NCBI RefSeq assembly: GCF_009883635.2
Contig: NZ_CP026115.2
Coordinates: 744,001 to 808,000 of the forward strand
Source of the DNA: Pseudomonas putida
Lineage (GTDB): Bacteria > Pseudomonadota > Gammaproteobacteria > Pseudomonadales > Pseudomonadaceae
Direction of reading: 5' to 3'
Length of the DNA stretch: 64,000 nt
How positions within the stretch are numbered: the first letter of the stretch is position 1; the number at the start of each line of letters is the position of its first letter. A model generated the notes under the pieces. It did not search any database, was not told where the DNA came from, and saw nothing but the letters and a program-made list of their open reading frames with translations. The translations under genes were made by a program, and so were the position numbers. Shown here piece by piece: positions 1 through 11,375 of this stretch.

Positions 1-714
1 CAACCGGTGCTGCGCTTTTCCATGGCCGAGAGCTGGAGCATGCCGTTGGTACGGGTCGAAGGCGGCCAGCCGGTGGAGGGCCTTGTATTCGACCTGATCC
101 AGGCACTGGCCCGGGAAGCCGGCGTGCGCCCGGAGTACCACGTGATGGCACGCCTGCGCCTGCAACAGGCAATGGATGCGGGCGACATCGATGTGCGCTG
201 CTATGTGAGCAGCCAGTGGTTCAATGATCGGCCGGGGAGTTTCGTCTGGAGCATTCCGTTTATTCTTCAGCGCGACGTGCTGGTCGGGCGACCGGGCGCC
301 GCCACCCCTGCTCGCCCCGAACAACTGCCACCCCAGGCGATCGGCACGGTGCTGGGGTATGCCTACGGCACCCTGGAGCCGCTGTTTGCCCTGGGGCGCC
401 TGCTCCGCGAGGACAGCCGCAGCCAGCAACTGGCGCTGCAGAAGCTGCAGATCGGGCGGTATCAGCATGCGGTGAGCAATGAGCTGTCATTGCAGTGGTT
501 CAATCAGGGCTTGCCAGCCGAGCAGCACCTGCCGATACAGGCCGTGCTGGAGGAACAGGCGCTGGGGTGCATGGTGAGGAATGACCCGGCGATACCGACC
601 CAAGGGGTTTTGCGGGCATTGGTGCGGATGAAGCAGTCGGGGGAAATCGACAGGATTGTTCAGAGGTATGGGGCAGTGGGGTATTCAGAGGAAATTTCGG
701 TGGTTCAGCCTTGA
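1..714 (+). CDS. Periplasmic solute-binding protein, family 3-like (5' end outside window)
   Basis: The reading frame is open from the first base, so the gene starts before the window and its signal peptide is not visible. The visible part reads like a bacterial extracellular solute-binding protein family 3 domain. It opens with a strand RFSMAESW and a ligand-pocket segment GLVFDLIQALAREAG, followed by the lobe-2 region ending in a helix RMKQSGEIDRIVQRYG, which is the usual C-terminus of this family. No permease or ATPase gene is adjacent in the window, so the ligand cannot be guessed. A GTG at base 7 is an internal codon rather than a start. Confidence 0.7.
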   Translation, partial: QPVLRFSMAESWSMPLVRVEGGQPVEGLVFDLIQALAREAGVRPEYHVMARLRLQQAMDAGDIDVRCYVSSQWFNDRPGSFVWSIPFILQRDVLVGRPGAATPARPEQLPPQAIGTVLGYAYGTLEPLFALGRLLREDSRSQQLALQKLQIGRYQHAVSNELSLQWFNQGLPAEQHLPIQAVLEEQALGCMVRNDPAIPTQGVLRALVRMKQSGEIDRIVQRYGAVGYSEEISVVQP

Positions 715-719
715 GCCGG

Positions 720-1124
720 ATGGAAATCCAACCTTCTGAAAGAAACTTCCGAAGTGCCACCGGCCTCAACTCGGTCCAAGAGTCGGAACTCGCCGGCTAC
801 CGCGCCAGAAACCTCTCGGTTGAAGAGAAAAAACCCGGGCTTGCCGCCGGCCTCGGTCTGCTCCCAGGTGGCGGATCATTCTACGGGCGCGCTTACGGCT
901 TTGGTGTGGTGAACCTGCTGTGCTGGCCGCTTTCCATCCTGTGGGACCCCGTCAGCGGGCATGACGCTGCAGAGATGATCAACTATCAAGCCACCAAAGC
1001 TCATATCGCAGCGCTGAAAAAGCGCGATATGGATGAGCTGGATGCTCAGCTGGAGACTGAAGCGATCGACATCAAGCGCTACGCGCTCGACAAACGCAGA
1101 ATTGACGAGAAATACAGCCTTTGA
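720..1124 (+). CDS. Hypothetical small membrane-associated protein
   Basis: A protein of about 134 residues that I do not recognise. It has a Gly-rich hydrophobic centre (GLAAGLGLLPGGGSFYGRAYGFGVVNLLCWPLSILW), consistent with one or two membrane segments, and a charged helical C-terminal half rich in K, D and E. I chose ATG at 720; a TTG at 711 in the same frame would overlap the preceding stop codon and add three residues. It follows the solute-binding gene almost directly and may share its transcript. Hypothetical function only. Confidence 0.55.
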   Translation: MEIQPSERNFRSATGLNSVQESELAGYRARNLSVEEKKPGLAAGLGLLPGGGSFYGRAYGFGVVNLLCWPLSILWDPVSGHDAAEMINYQATKAHIAALKKRDMDELDAQLETEAIDIKRYALDKRRIDEKYSL

Positions 1125-1294
1125 GGGCATCAGCCGGACAGCGCCGCATAGACGGCGCTTCTCACAGGCGCCGCGTGTAGGAGGTTTCTCTTTTTAACCA
1201 AGGACAATTTCCGGCGCGCACTGCAGCCCTTGAAGTACCTGGGTTTTAAAGCCACAGAGACTACAACGACATCTGAAACGAACGAAATCGCGAG

Positions 1295-1372
1295 ATGTTC
1301 TGTTATCCCATCATCGTCGGCTCCGCCACATTGGCAGCCCTGAGCGGAATCATCAGCCTTCTGATCAAATGA
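1295..1372 (+). CDS. Candidate 25-residue membrane peptide
   Basis: A very short frame, ATG at 1295 to TGA at 1370-1372, encoding MFCYPIIVGSATLAAL followed by another hydrophobic stretch ending LLIK. It looks like a single transmembrane helix. Its stop overlaps the start of the next small gene in an ATGA arrangement, which is typical of translational coupling. The coupling is the only support that it is translated; no family is recognised. Confidence 0.35.
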   Translation: MFCYPIIVGSATLAALSGIISLLIK

Positions 1373-1566
1373 TCAGTGGAACAACCATGCGGCGCTCCAT
1401 TCAGGAAATACGCGAGGAAATGTACCTTGAGATCGAGGCACTGCAAGAAGACATGCGCAAAGCCAGGTACGCCTCCCCTTGGGAGTTGCTGATACTGTTT
1501 GGCATGGGAGCAGGTTTTTCGTTGGTCGTGATCGTTGTCGGCACCTGGATCATGCGACAGCTGTAA
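1369..1566 (+). CDS. Small coiled-coil plus transmembrane protein
   Basis: A 65-residue protein. Residues 8-32 are a charged helix (IQEIREEMYLEIEALQEDM...) able to form a coiled coil, and residues 40-62 are a strongly hydrophobic transmembrane segment (LLILFGMGAGFSLVVIVVG). The ATG overlaps the stop of the 25-residue peptide before it (ATGA), so the two are probably translated together. Function unknown; small membrane toxins, holin-like proteins and stress peptides all look like this. Confidence 0.5.
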   Translation: MISGTTMRRSIQEIREEMYLEIEALQEDMRKARYASPWELLILFGMGAGFSLVVIVVGTWIMRQL

Positions 1567-1632
1567 CCAGCGATCAGAAGATGGATGAGGCGATGCGCCG
1601 GTCCGAATGATTTTTCCGACCCCGGAAATGGA

Positions 1633-1742
1633 GGCGGCCCCACCAGCCACACCCCGGCACTCGATGTTCCCGCTATGGCTGCTCCCTTCCGGGCCTGACC
1701 AGGTTAACGGGTAATCAATGCGGGGGGACCGATGGGGCCACC
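1633..1742 (-). ncRNA. ffs: 4.5S RNA of the signal recognition particle
   Basis: On the minus strand the conserved tip of the signal recognition particle RNA is present: CCAGGTCAGG-like sequence reads ACCTGGTCAGGCCCGGAAGG, followed by GAGCAGCC (GGAA tetraloop and asymmetric loop that bind Ffh). The ends pair as GGTGGCCCCA with TGGGGCCGCC to close a long hairpin of about 110 nt. It acts with Ffh in co-translational targeting to the membrane. The exact processed ends are estimated from the pairing. Confidence 0.93.
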
Positions 1743-1860
1743 ACTACACAGCTCGCCAAGCAGCGAGCCGCGCCATTGTACCGGTCTGGGGCGAAGATAC
1801 AACCTCTGTGGAAGAAAAAGTCATCATTTCTCAATGACTTGTCTGGGTTGCGCTGGGCAG

Positions 1861-1897
1861 GGCCGGCCTCTTCGCGGGTAAACCCGCTCCTACAGGT
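1861..1897 (+). repeat. REP element, single unit
   Basis: The sequence ccggcctcttcgcgggtaaa followed by cccgctcctacagg matches the palindromic REP unit that recurs through this window (pairs near 13.8, 29.0 and 39.2 kb). It lies between ffs and ligA. Confidence 0.8.
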
Positions 1898-1975
1898 ACC
1901 GCATATGCCTGCAGGAGCCGCCTTGCCGGGGGCGCCGGCAAGGAGGTCGCGCGGCCTTTAAAAGAACCCACAGGG

Positions 1976-4309
<2,334 letters not shown>

Positions 4310-4330
4310 TCAGGTTCTCTTGCAAAGCAA

Positions 4331-4353
4331 AAGAGCAGCCCAGGGCTGCTCTT
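4331..4353 (-). terminator. Hairpin between zipA and ligA (terminator or attenuator)
   Basis: On the minus strand AAGAGCAGCC and GGCTGCTCTT pair around a three-base loop, followed by TTGCTTTGC. The stem is perfect for at least nine pairs. Because ligA begins only 25 bases further on, it could either end the zipA transcript or reduce read-through into ligA. Confidence 0.6.
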
Positions 4354-4406
4354 GCGCTTGAAACAGGGTGTGCGAGACCGAGGCCAGGTCCGCCCACTTG
4401 GGCACA

Positions 4407-5297
4407 TCAGCGCTTCTGGGTCAGCGCACGGCGCTCGAACTCGACGATGCGCTGGCGGTAGTGCTCGATGGTCTGGGCGGTCAGCACGCTGCGCTGGTCG
4501 TCCTTCAGTTCGCCATTCAGTTCGTGGGCCAGCTTGCGCGCGGCCGCCACCATCACGTCGAAGGCCTGCTTCGGATGACGTGGGCCTGGCAGGCCGAGGA
4601 AGAAGCTCACGGCACGGGTGCTGAAGTGGTCGATGTCGTCCAGGTCGAAGATGCCTGGCTTGACTGCGTTGGCCATGGAGAACAGCACTTCACCGTGACC
4701 GGCCATGCTTTCGTGGCGATGGAAGATGTCCATCTCGCCGAAACGCAGGCCGCTTTCGAGGATGTTCTGCAGCAGGGCCGGGCCCTTGAAGCCGCCTTCG
4801 TCGCGGGAAATCACGCTGATCACCAGCACTTCCTCGACCGGTGGCAACTCCTTGGTAGCGTTGCCGGTAGCAGCAAAGCCGTTGTTGCGGGTGTTGTCGG
4901 CGGCGAAATCTTCGTCGGCATCGGCGAAAAGGTCGGGTTCACGCGGCTCGGCGGCCAGGTTCAGGTCGCCCTGCTGCTGCGCCTCTGCCGTGCGCTTGCC
5001 GCGTTTGCTGGCCTTGGCCGGTTTCGGCTCGCGCTCACGTTCGCGCTCACGCGCCGGTGCACTGAGCGACGGCAGGTCGGCCTCGTCCAGTTCAGGCTCC
5101 TTCTGGGCATCCAGCACCCGCGACGGGCCGAGCACTTCAGCGCTGCCCTCCTCGTCCGGCAGGTTGGAATAACTGCGATCCAGACGGAATTTCAGCTTGC
5201 CTTTTCCGCCGCGCATGCGGCGCCAGCCGTCGAAAAGAATACCGGCGATGACAATGACGCCGATGACGATCAGCCACTCGCGCAGACCGATTTCCAT
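4407..5297 (-). CDS. zipA: Cell division protein ZipA
   Basis: A 296-residue inner-membrane division protein that tethers FtsZ. The start at 5297 gives the typical N-terminus [20 protein letters not shown], a single N-out membrane anchor, then a basic segment ([12 protein letters not shown]), a low-complexity linker with RERERERE and [11 protein letters not shown], and a C-terminal FtsZ-binding domain (from about residue 155, [19 protein letters not shown]) with the family hallmark of two repeated beta-alpha modules. An upstream in-frame ATG at 5357 would put 20 non-conserved residues before the anchor and is unlikely. It lies between smc and ligA, an arrangement common in pseudomonads. Confidence 0.95.
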   Translation of the reverse strand: MEIGLREWLIVIGVIVIAGILFDGWRRMRGGKGKLKFRLDRSYSNLPDEEGSAEVLGPSRVLDAQKEPELDEADLPSLSAPAREREREREPKPAKASKRGKRTAEAQQQGDLNLAAEPREPDLFADADEDFAADNTRNNGFAATGNATKELPPVEEVLVISVISRDEGGFKGPALLQNILESGLRFGEMDIFHRHESMAGHGEVLFSMANAVKPGIFDLDDIDHFSTRAVSFFLGLPGPRHPKQAFDVMVAAARKLAHELNGELKDDQRSVLTAQTIEHYRQRIVEFERRALTQKR

Positions 5298-5501
5298 GTA
5301 ATCCCGTGCCTCTATAAAAATATGCTTGAAAACAAAGGGTTCAAAGCCCTTTAACACGTGGCGCCAACTCTATGTTCTGACAGGCGTTTTACCCACGCAA
5401 AAAACGAGTGACATTAAGCTAGCACGACCAAAGACAACTTTACACCGTCTGTCGCACATGACGGGGGCATTTGCCTACAGTTTTCGCCCTATCTTCGCTC
5501 A

Positions 5502-8500
5502 TCAGGCGTCCACCATGGCCAGGGCCTCCTCCACATCAACTGCAACAAGACGTGAGCAACCGGGCTCGTGCATGGTCACCCCCATCAATTGATCCGCCAT
5601 CTCCATGGCAATCTTGTTATGGGTGATGTAGATGAACTGCACGCTTTCACTCATTTCCTTGACCAGCCGGGCGTACCGCCCGACGTTGGCATCGTCCAGC
5701 GGCGCATCGACCTCGTCGAGCATGCAGAACGGTGCGGGGTTCAACTTGAAGATGGCAAACACCAGCGCCAATGCGGTCAGTGCCTTCTCGCCGCCGGACA
5801 GCAAATGGATGGTGCTGTTCTTCTTGCCTGGCGGACGCGCCATGATCGTCACCCCTGTATCGAGTAGATCTTCGCCCGTCAGTTCCAGATAAGCGCTGCC
5901 GCCACCGAAAACTTTTGGAAAAAGTGCCTGTAATCCGGCATTTATCTGATCAAAGGTATCCTTGAAGCGGTTGCGGGTTTCCTTGTCGATCTTGCGGATG
6001 ACGTTTTCCAGGGTGTCGAGAGCCTCGACCAGGTCGGCGTCCTGGGCGTCAAGGTAACGCTTGCGCTCGGACTGCTGTTCGTACTCCTCGATGGCCGCCA
6101 GGTTGATCGCACCCAGGCGCTGGATACGACCTTCGATCTGTTCCAGTTCCTGCTCGGTGCCCTGCTCGCTGGCGTCGGCCTCGACGGTGGCGAGCACGCC
6201 CTGCAAATCGTAGCCGTCGGCCAGCAATTGTTCCTGCAAGGTCTTGCGGCGGATGTCCAGGCCCTGGTTTTCCAGGCGCATCTGTTCCAGCTGGCCGCGC
6301 AGCAACTGGGCTTGCTGCTCGGCCTGGGTGCGGCGCTTTTCGGCATCGCGCAGTGCGCGATCAGCTTCATCCATGTGCAGGCGCGCCAGGCGCATTTCTT
6401 CGTCGACGCTCATGCGCCGCTCCAGCAGCTCTTCGAGCTTCAGGCGCAGTTCTTCGAGCGGCGCCTCACCTTCTTCGAGGTTCAGGCTCAATTGCTCCTG
6501 GCGCTCGCTAAGGCGCGCGGCCTGCTGCTCCAGGCGCTCCAGGGCCTGACGGGTGGAGTCGTGCTGCGCACGCAGCGACCCCAGGCGCACGGCCAGCTGG
6601 TGGGCGTGGTCCTTGTGCTGGCGGGCTTCCTGGCGGATGCGATCGAGGCCTTCGCGCAGGGTGTCGCGGCGCGCCATCAGCTGTTCACGCTGCTCGGTGT
6701 CCTGGGCCATCAGGTCCAGAGCCTCCTGCAGCACCAGGCGTGCCTCACCCAGCTGCTCCTGCTCCAGGGCACGCTGCTCCTGAAGCTCAGCCAGCTCTTC
6801 CTGCAGGCGACGACGACGCAGCTCCACCTGCTCGGCGCGGGCGCGGCCGGCGGAGAGGCTGGCCTTGAGTTCGCCGTGCTGGCGGCTTTCATCCTGGGTG
6901 CGGCGGCGCAGCTGCTCACGCTGTTCTTCCAGATCGAGTTGCTGCTCGCGGGTTGCCTGAAGCTGCTGGTCCAACTGCTCCAGCGCTGCTTCAAGCTCGA
7001 GCTGTTCCTGACCCAGGCGTTCGATTTCCTGACCGCGGGCCAGCACGCCACCTTGGGCCTCGCCACCCCGGCTGACGCGCAGAAAATGGCGGCCAACCCA
7101 GTAGCCATCCCGGCTGACCAGGCTCTGCCCTTCAGCCAATGCGGCACGCCGCGCCAGAGCCTCGGCAAGGTCTTCGACCGGCTGCACGCGGCCCAGCCAC
7201 GGGGTCAGATCAATGCGCCCTTCGACCTTGTCGAGCAGGCTGCCGGGCTGACGCTCGCTGTCGCCAGCCGCCAGCAGCAGGCGCAGCTCACCCTGCTCCA
7301 GGCCGCTGAAATCCAGCCCGGCAAAATCGTCCAGCAGCACGGCCTGCAAATCGGCACCGAGCACGGTTTCCACTGCCAGCTCCCAACCCGGCTCCACGCG
7401 CAGGCCCTCCGCCAGGCGCGGGCGCTGCTCCAGGCCGTGCTCGCGCAGCCAGTCGGCGGCGCCGACGCCCGGCTCCAGCGCAGCCTGCTGCAGTGCCTCC
7501 AGCGAGGCCAGGCGGCCGCCGAGGCGTTGCAGATCACCCTGCTGCTGTTGTTGGGCATGGGTGGCTTGCTGTAGTTGCTCGCGCACGCTTTCCAGGCGCT
7601 CGACCACCTGCTCCTCCGACAACTGCAACTCTTCGAGCAGCATCTCGCTGCTGGCCAGTTGCTCGGAGAGATCGAGCAGAGTGACATCCTGTGGCTCCAC
7701 CCCCAGTTGCTCGCCTTCCTCGACCAGCTTGCGCTGTCGCTCGGCCAGACGCTCCAGGCTGGTTTCCAGCTGCTGCAGGCGCGCCTGCTGTACTTCGGCC
7801 TGGCGCCGTGGCTCGGCGGAGCGGGTATTGAAGCCGTCCCACTGCTCCTGCCAGCCGTGCATGCCCAGCTCGGCCTCTTCGAGGGTGGCGGCGGCCTCTT
7901 CGGCGGCGGCCAGGGTCAGTTCCTGTTCTGGCTCGAGCATGGCCAGCTCTTCACCCAGGGTGGCCAGCAGGGTGCGGTCATGGCCCAGGTGCGATTCGGT
8001 TTCCTGGCGGGTGCGCTCGGCTTCCTTGAAATCGTCCTGCAACTGGCGCAGGCGCTGCTGGCCGTGCTGGATGCTCTGCTCTACCCGGGCGATATCACCG
8101 GCCACCGAATAGAAGCGGCCTTGTACCTGGTTGAAGCGCTCTGACAATTCATGGTGGCCGTCACGCAGGCGCTCGATGCTGGCATCGGCATTGCGCTGCT
8201 CGGCAACCAGCGCCTCATGGGCAATGTCCTGGTCGCCGATCGCCGTCTCGCGCTGGCGTACACGCTCATCCAGGTCACGCCAGCGCAATGCCGACAGGCG
8301 CGCCTTGAGCTGGCGTTCCTGGGCTTTGTATTCACGATACTTCTCGGCGGCCTGGGCCTGGCGGTGCAGGCGTTCGAGCTGGCGTTCCAGCTCTTCGCGC
8401 AGGTCGGTCAGCCGCGCCAGGTTCTCCTGGGTGCGGCGGATGCGGCTTTCGGTCTCGCGGCGGCGCTCCTTGTACTTGGAAATGCCGGCCGCCTCTTCGA

Positions 8501-8990
8501 TGAAGTTGCGCAACTCTTCGGGCTTGGCCTCGATCAGCTTGGAGATCATGCCCTGCTCGATGATCGAGTAGCTGCGCGGGCCCAGGCCGGTGCCGAGGAA
8601 GATGTCGGTGATGTCCCGACGGCGGCACTTGGTGCCGTTCAGGTAGTAGCTGTTCTGCCCGTCGCGGGTGACCTTGCGGCGGATGGAAATCTCGGCATAA
8701 GCGGCGTATTCACCCAGCAAGGTGGTTTCGCTGTTGTCGAACACCAGCTCGATGCTGGCCTGGCTCACCGGCTTGCGGCTGGTGGAGCCGTTGAAGATGA
8801 CATCGGTCATCGACTCGCCGCGCAGGTTCTTCGCCGAACTTTCGCCCATCACCCAGCGCACCGCGTCGATGATGTTGGACTTGCCGCAGCCGTTGGGGCC
8901 GACCACGGCCGCCATGTTGCTGGGGAAGTTGACCGTGGTCGGGTCGACGAACGACTTGAACCCGGCCAGACGAATGCACTTCAGGCGCAT
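5502..8990 (-). CDS. smc: Chromosome segregation ATPase SMC
   Basis: A 1162-residue SMC protein that, with ScpA and ScpB, extrudes and compacts chromosomal DNA. The N-terminal Walker A is GPNGCGKSNIIDAVRW (about residues 32-47). Long coiled-coil arms rich in E, Q, L and R surround a hinge (about residues 500-640). The C-terminal half-ATPase has the signature LLSGGEKALTALAL and Walker B CMLDEVDAPLDDANV. Length and domain order are normal for the family. The start lies three bases after the stop of the upstream GntR gene, so the two are probably co-transcribed. Confidence 0.97.
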   Translation of the reverse strand: MRLKCIRLAGFKSFVDPTTVNFPSNMAAVVGPNGCGKSNIIDAVRWVMGESSAKNLRGESMTDVIFNGSTSRKPVSQASIELVFDNSETTLLGEYAAYAEISIRRKVTRDGQNSYYLNGTKCRRRDITDIFLGTGLGPRSYSIIEQGMISKLIEAKPEELRNFIEEAAGISKYKERRRETESRIRRTQENLARLTDLREELERQLERLHRQAQAAEKYREYKAQERQLKARLSALRWRDLDERVRQRETAIGDQDIAHEALVAEQRNADASIERLRDGHHELSERFNQVQGRFYSVAGDIARVEQSIQHGQQRLRQLQDDFKEAERTRQETESHLGHDRTLLATLGEELAMLEPEQELTLAAAEEAAATLEEAELGMHGWQEQWDGFNTRSAEPRRQAEVQQARLQQLETSLERLAERQRKLVEEGEQLGVEPQDVTLLDLSEQLASSEMLLEELQLSEEQVVERLESVREQLQQATHAQQQQQGDLQRLGGRLASLEALQQAALEPGVGAADWLREHGLEQRPRLAEGLRVEPGWELAVETVLGADLQAVLLDDFAGLDFSGLEQGELRLLLAAGDSERQPGSLLDKVEGRIDLTPWLGRVQPVEDLAEALARRAALAEGQSLVSRDGYWVGRHFLRVSRGGEAQGGVLARGQEIERLGQEQLELEAALEQLDQQLQATREQQLDLEEQREQLRRRTQDESRQHGELKASLSAGRARAEQVELRRRRLQEELAELQEQRALEQEQLGEARLVLQEALDLMAQDTEQREQLMARRDTLREGLDRIRQEARQHKDHAHQLAVRLGSLRAQHDSTRQALERLEQQAARLSERQEQLSLNLEEGEAPLEELRLKLEELLERRMSVDEEMRLARLHMDEADRALRDAEKRRTQAEQQAQLLRGQLEQMRLENQGLDIRRKTLQEQLLADGYDLQGVLATVEADASEQGTEQELEQIEGRIQRLGAINLAAIEEYEQQSERKRYLDAQDADLVEALDTLENVIRKIDKETRNRFKDTFDQINAGLQALFPKVFGGGSAYLELTGEDLLDTGVTIMARPPGKKNSTIHLLSGGEKALTALALVFAIFKLNPAPFCMLDEVDAPLDDANVGRYARLVKEMSESVQFIYITHNKIAMEMADQLMGVTMHEPGCSRLVAVDVEEALAMVDA

Positions 8991-8993
8991 CGG

Positions 8994-9653
8994 TCAGCCC
9001 CGGGCCAGCGCCGCCAGCACCAGTTCGCAGCTGCGCTGGCCATAGGCGGTGAGCACCTCGCGGATGCGCGACAGGTCACGGGCAACCACGGCATCGAGCA
9101 GGCGGGCGAACAGGTCGAGGTAGTCGTCCATGTTGGCCTGGCGCTGGTCCAGGGCCAGGTAGTAGGCGCGACTCATGGCCGGCTGCAGGTTTTCCACGGT
9201 TTCCTGCAGATAAGGGTTGTCGGCGAAGGGGTAGGCAGCACGCATCACCGCGAAGCTCTCGGCGACGAACACCTTGATGTCCTGATGATCGCGCGCCTGC
9301 TGCAGGCGTTGCTGGATGTTCAGGAACGGGCGCAGGTCGGTTTCCAGGCGCCATTTCTGGGCAACGGCGTTGCCGAGCAGGATGTAGAACTCGCCCATCA
9401 GGGTGCACAGGCTGCGCACACTGCGCTCGTCCAGTTCGGTGACATGGGCGCCACGTCGCGGCAGGATCGCGATCAAATGGCGACGTTCGAGGATCAACAG
9501 CGCTTCGCGCACCGAGCCGCGGCTGACGCTGAGGGCCTGGGTGACCTTCTGCTCCTGGATCCGCTCACCGGGCGCAAGCTCGCCACGAATGATGCGTTCG
9601 GCCAGGTAGTCGGCAATCTGCTCGGAGAGGCTGTCCGGCGCCTTGAACGTCAT
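8994..9653 (-). CDS. GntR-family transcriptional regulator (FCD subfamily)
   Basis: A 219-residue regulator. Residues 8-70 form the winged helix of GntR proteins (ERIIRGELAPGERIQEQKV, then SRGSVREALLILERRHLI), and the rest is an all-helical FCD-like ligand domain. It is transcribed away from xdhA and lies directly upstream of smc. Its position 267 bases from the xdhA start makes it a candidate regulator of purine oxidation, but the adjacency to smc is equally striking. No ligand can be deduced from the sequence. Confidence 0.85.
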   Translation of the reverse strand: MTFKAPDSLSEQIADYLAERIIRGELAPGERIQEQKVTQALSVSRGSVREALLILERRHLIAILPRRGAHVTELDERSVRSLCTLMGEFYILLGNAVAQKWRLETDLRPFLNIQQRLQQARDHQDIKVFVAESFAVMRAAYPFADNPYLQETVENLQPAMSRAYYLALDQRQANMDDYLDLFARLLDAVVARDLSRIREVLTAYGQRSCELVLAALARG

Positions 9654-9742
9654 GGTTTTCCTTCAAAATCATTGAACTGGGCACAAGGGAGCGATTGTAG
9701 CGCACTTGCCCAGCGCACGCGCAGAGGGGCATGGCGCTTTAT

Positions 9743-9758
9743 TTGACCTGCCAGGCAG
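9743..9758. promoter_or_regulatory. Weak RutR-like box upstream of xdhA
   Basis: TTGACC-TGCC-AGGCAG fits the pattern YTGACC-N4-AGNCAR seen better at 9831. One half-site is degenerate. Function is inferred only from recurrence at purine gene promoters. Confidence 0.3.
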
Positions 9759-9830
9759 CCGGCCGCACGGCGCGATCTATGCTTGTGATAAGGGCACTGT
9801 GTTCGGCTGGGCACCGACATGCGCAATTTC

Positions 9831-9846
9831 CTGACCTTTGAGTCAG
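9831..9846. promoter_or_regulatory. RutR-like operator upstream of xdhA
   Basis: CTGACC-TTTG-AGTCAG is an inverted repeat 75 bases before the xdhA start. It matches 16-bp sites at 17820, 26173 and 43968. The E. coli RutR consensus TTGACCANNTGGTCAA has the same half-site and spacing. Confidence 0.5.
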
Positions 9847-9920
9847 AAAAATATTGACCGCCGCGACAGGTCTGCTTATTGTCCGCCCAACAACAATAAA
9901 ACCATTGCGAGGCCATCCCC

Positions 9921-11375
9921 GTGATCCAGTTTCTCGTCAACCAGGAGCTGCGTAGTGAGCATGCCCTGGACCCGAACATGACGGTGCTGCAGTACCTGCG
10001 TGAGCACCTGGGCAAACCCGGCACCAAGGAAGGCTGCGCCAGTGGCGACTGCGGCGCCTGTACCGTGGTGGTCGGCGAGCTTGTCCAGGATGAACAGGGC
10101 GAGGACAGCCTGCGCTACCGCAGCCTGAACTCCTGCCTGACCTTCGTCTCCTCCTTGCACGGCAAGCAACTGATCAGCGTCGAAGGCCTCAAGCACAACG
10201 GCCAACTGCATAGCGTGCAGCAGGCCATGGCCGATTGCCATGGCTCGCAATGCGGCTTCTGCACCCCTGGCTTCGTCATGTCGCTGTTCGCCCTGCAGAA
10301 GAACAGCCAGGGCGCCGACCTGCATCAGGCCCAGGAAGCCCTGGCCGGCAACCTGTGCCGTTGCACCGGCTACCGCCCGATCCTCGACGCCGCCGAGCAA
10401 AGCTGCCGCCTGCCCTGCCGCGACCAGTTCGACGCTCAGCAGGGGCAGACCATCGCCCGCCTCAAGGCCATCGCCCCGACCCAGACCGGCGAGCTCAACA
10501 GCGGCGACAAGCGCTGCCTGGTGCCGCTGACCGTGGCCGACCTGGCCGACCTGTACAGCTCGCACCCTGAAGCCCGCCTGCTGGCCGGCGGTACCGACCT
10601 GGCGCTGGAAGTCACCCAGTTCCACAAGACCCTGCCGGTGATGATCTACGTCGGCCACGTCGCTGAACTCAAGCGCATCGACAAGACCACCAGCCACCTG
10701 GAAATCGGCGCCGCCACACCGCTTACCGACTGCTACGGCGCACTCAACGAGGAATACCCGGACTTCGGCGACCTGCTGCACCGCTTCGCCTCGCTGCAAA
10801 TCCGCAACCAGGGCACCCTCGGCGGCAACATCGGCAACGCCTCGCCCATCGGCGACTCGCCGCCCCTGCTGATCGCCCTGGATGCGCAGGTGGTCCTGCG
10901 CCAGGGCGAGCGCCAGCGGGTCATGCCACTGGAAGACTACTTCATCGACTACCGCATCACGGCCCGCCAGGACAGTGAGTTCATCGAGAAGATCATCGTG
11001 CCACGCGCCAGCAACGACTGGGCCTTCCGTGCCTATAAAGTGTCCAAACGCCTGGACGACGATATCTCCGCCGTGTGCGGCGCCTTCAACCTGAGCATCG
11101 AAGACGGCGTGGTCAGCGGCGTGCGCATTGCCTTCGGCGGCATGGCGGCCATCCCGAAACGCGCCCGCGCCTGCGAAGCGGCCTTGCGCGGCAAACCGTG
11201 GACCCAGGCCAGCGTCGAACGCGCCTGCCAGGCCCTGGCCGAGGACTTCACCCCGCTCAGCGACTTCCGCGCCAGCAAGGAATACCGCCTGCTGACCGCG
11301 CAGAACCTGCTGCGCAAGTACTTCATCGAACAGCAAACGCCCTACATCGAGACCCGGGTGACCGACTATGTCTAA
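9921..11375 (+). CDS. xdhA: Xanthine dehydrogenase small subunit (2Fe-2S and FAD)
   Basis: A 484-residue subunit that carries electrons from the molybdenum site to NAD+ during oxidation of hypoxanthine to xanthine and urate. The first [2Fe-2S] cluster ligands lie in EGCASGDCGACTV, the second in QCGFCTPGFVMSL and NLCRCTGYRP. The FAD domain shows LLAGGTDLALEV and GTLGGNIGNASPIGDSPP. The start is GTG at 9921 with GCGAGG just upstream. It overlaps xdhB by 8 bases, so the subunits are translationally coupled. Confidence 0.97.
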   Translation: MIQFLVNQELRSEHALDPNMTVLQYLREHLGKPGTKEGCASGDCGACTVVVGELVQDEQGEDSLRYRSLNSCLTFVSSLHGKQLISVEGLKHNGQLHSVQQAMADCHGSQCGFCTPGFVMSLFALQKNSQGADLHQAQEALAGNLCRCTGYRPILDAAEQSCRLPCRDQFDAQQGQTIARLKAIAPTQTGELNSGDKRCLVPLTVADLADLYSSHPEARLLAGGTDLALEVTQFHKTLPVMIYVGHVAELKRIDKTTSHLEIGAATPLTDCYGALNEEYPDFGDLLHRFASLQIRNQGTLGGNIGNASPIGDSPPLLIALDAQVVLRQGERQRVMPLEDYFIDYRITARQDSEFIEKIIVPRASNDWAFRAYKVSKRLDDDISAVCGAFNLSIEDGVVSGVRIAFGGMAAIPKRARACEAALRGKPWTQASVERACQALAEDFTPLSDFRASKEYRLLTAQNLLRKYFIEQQTPYIETRVTDYV

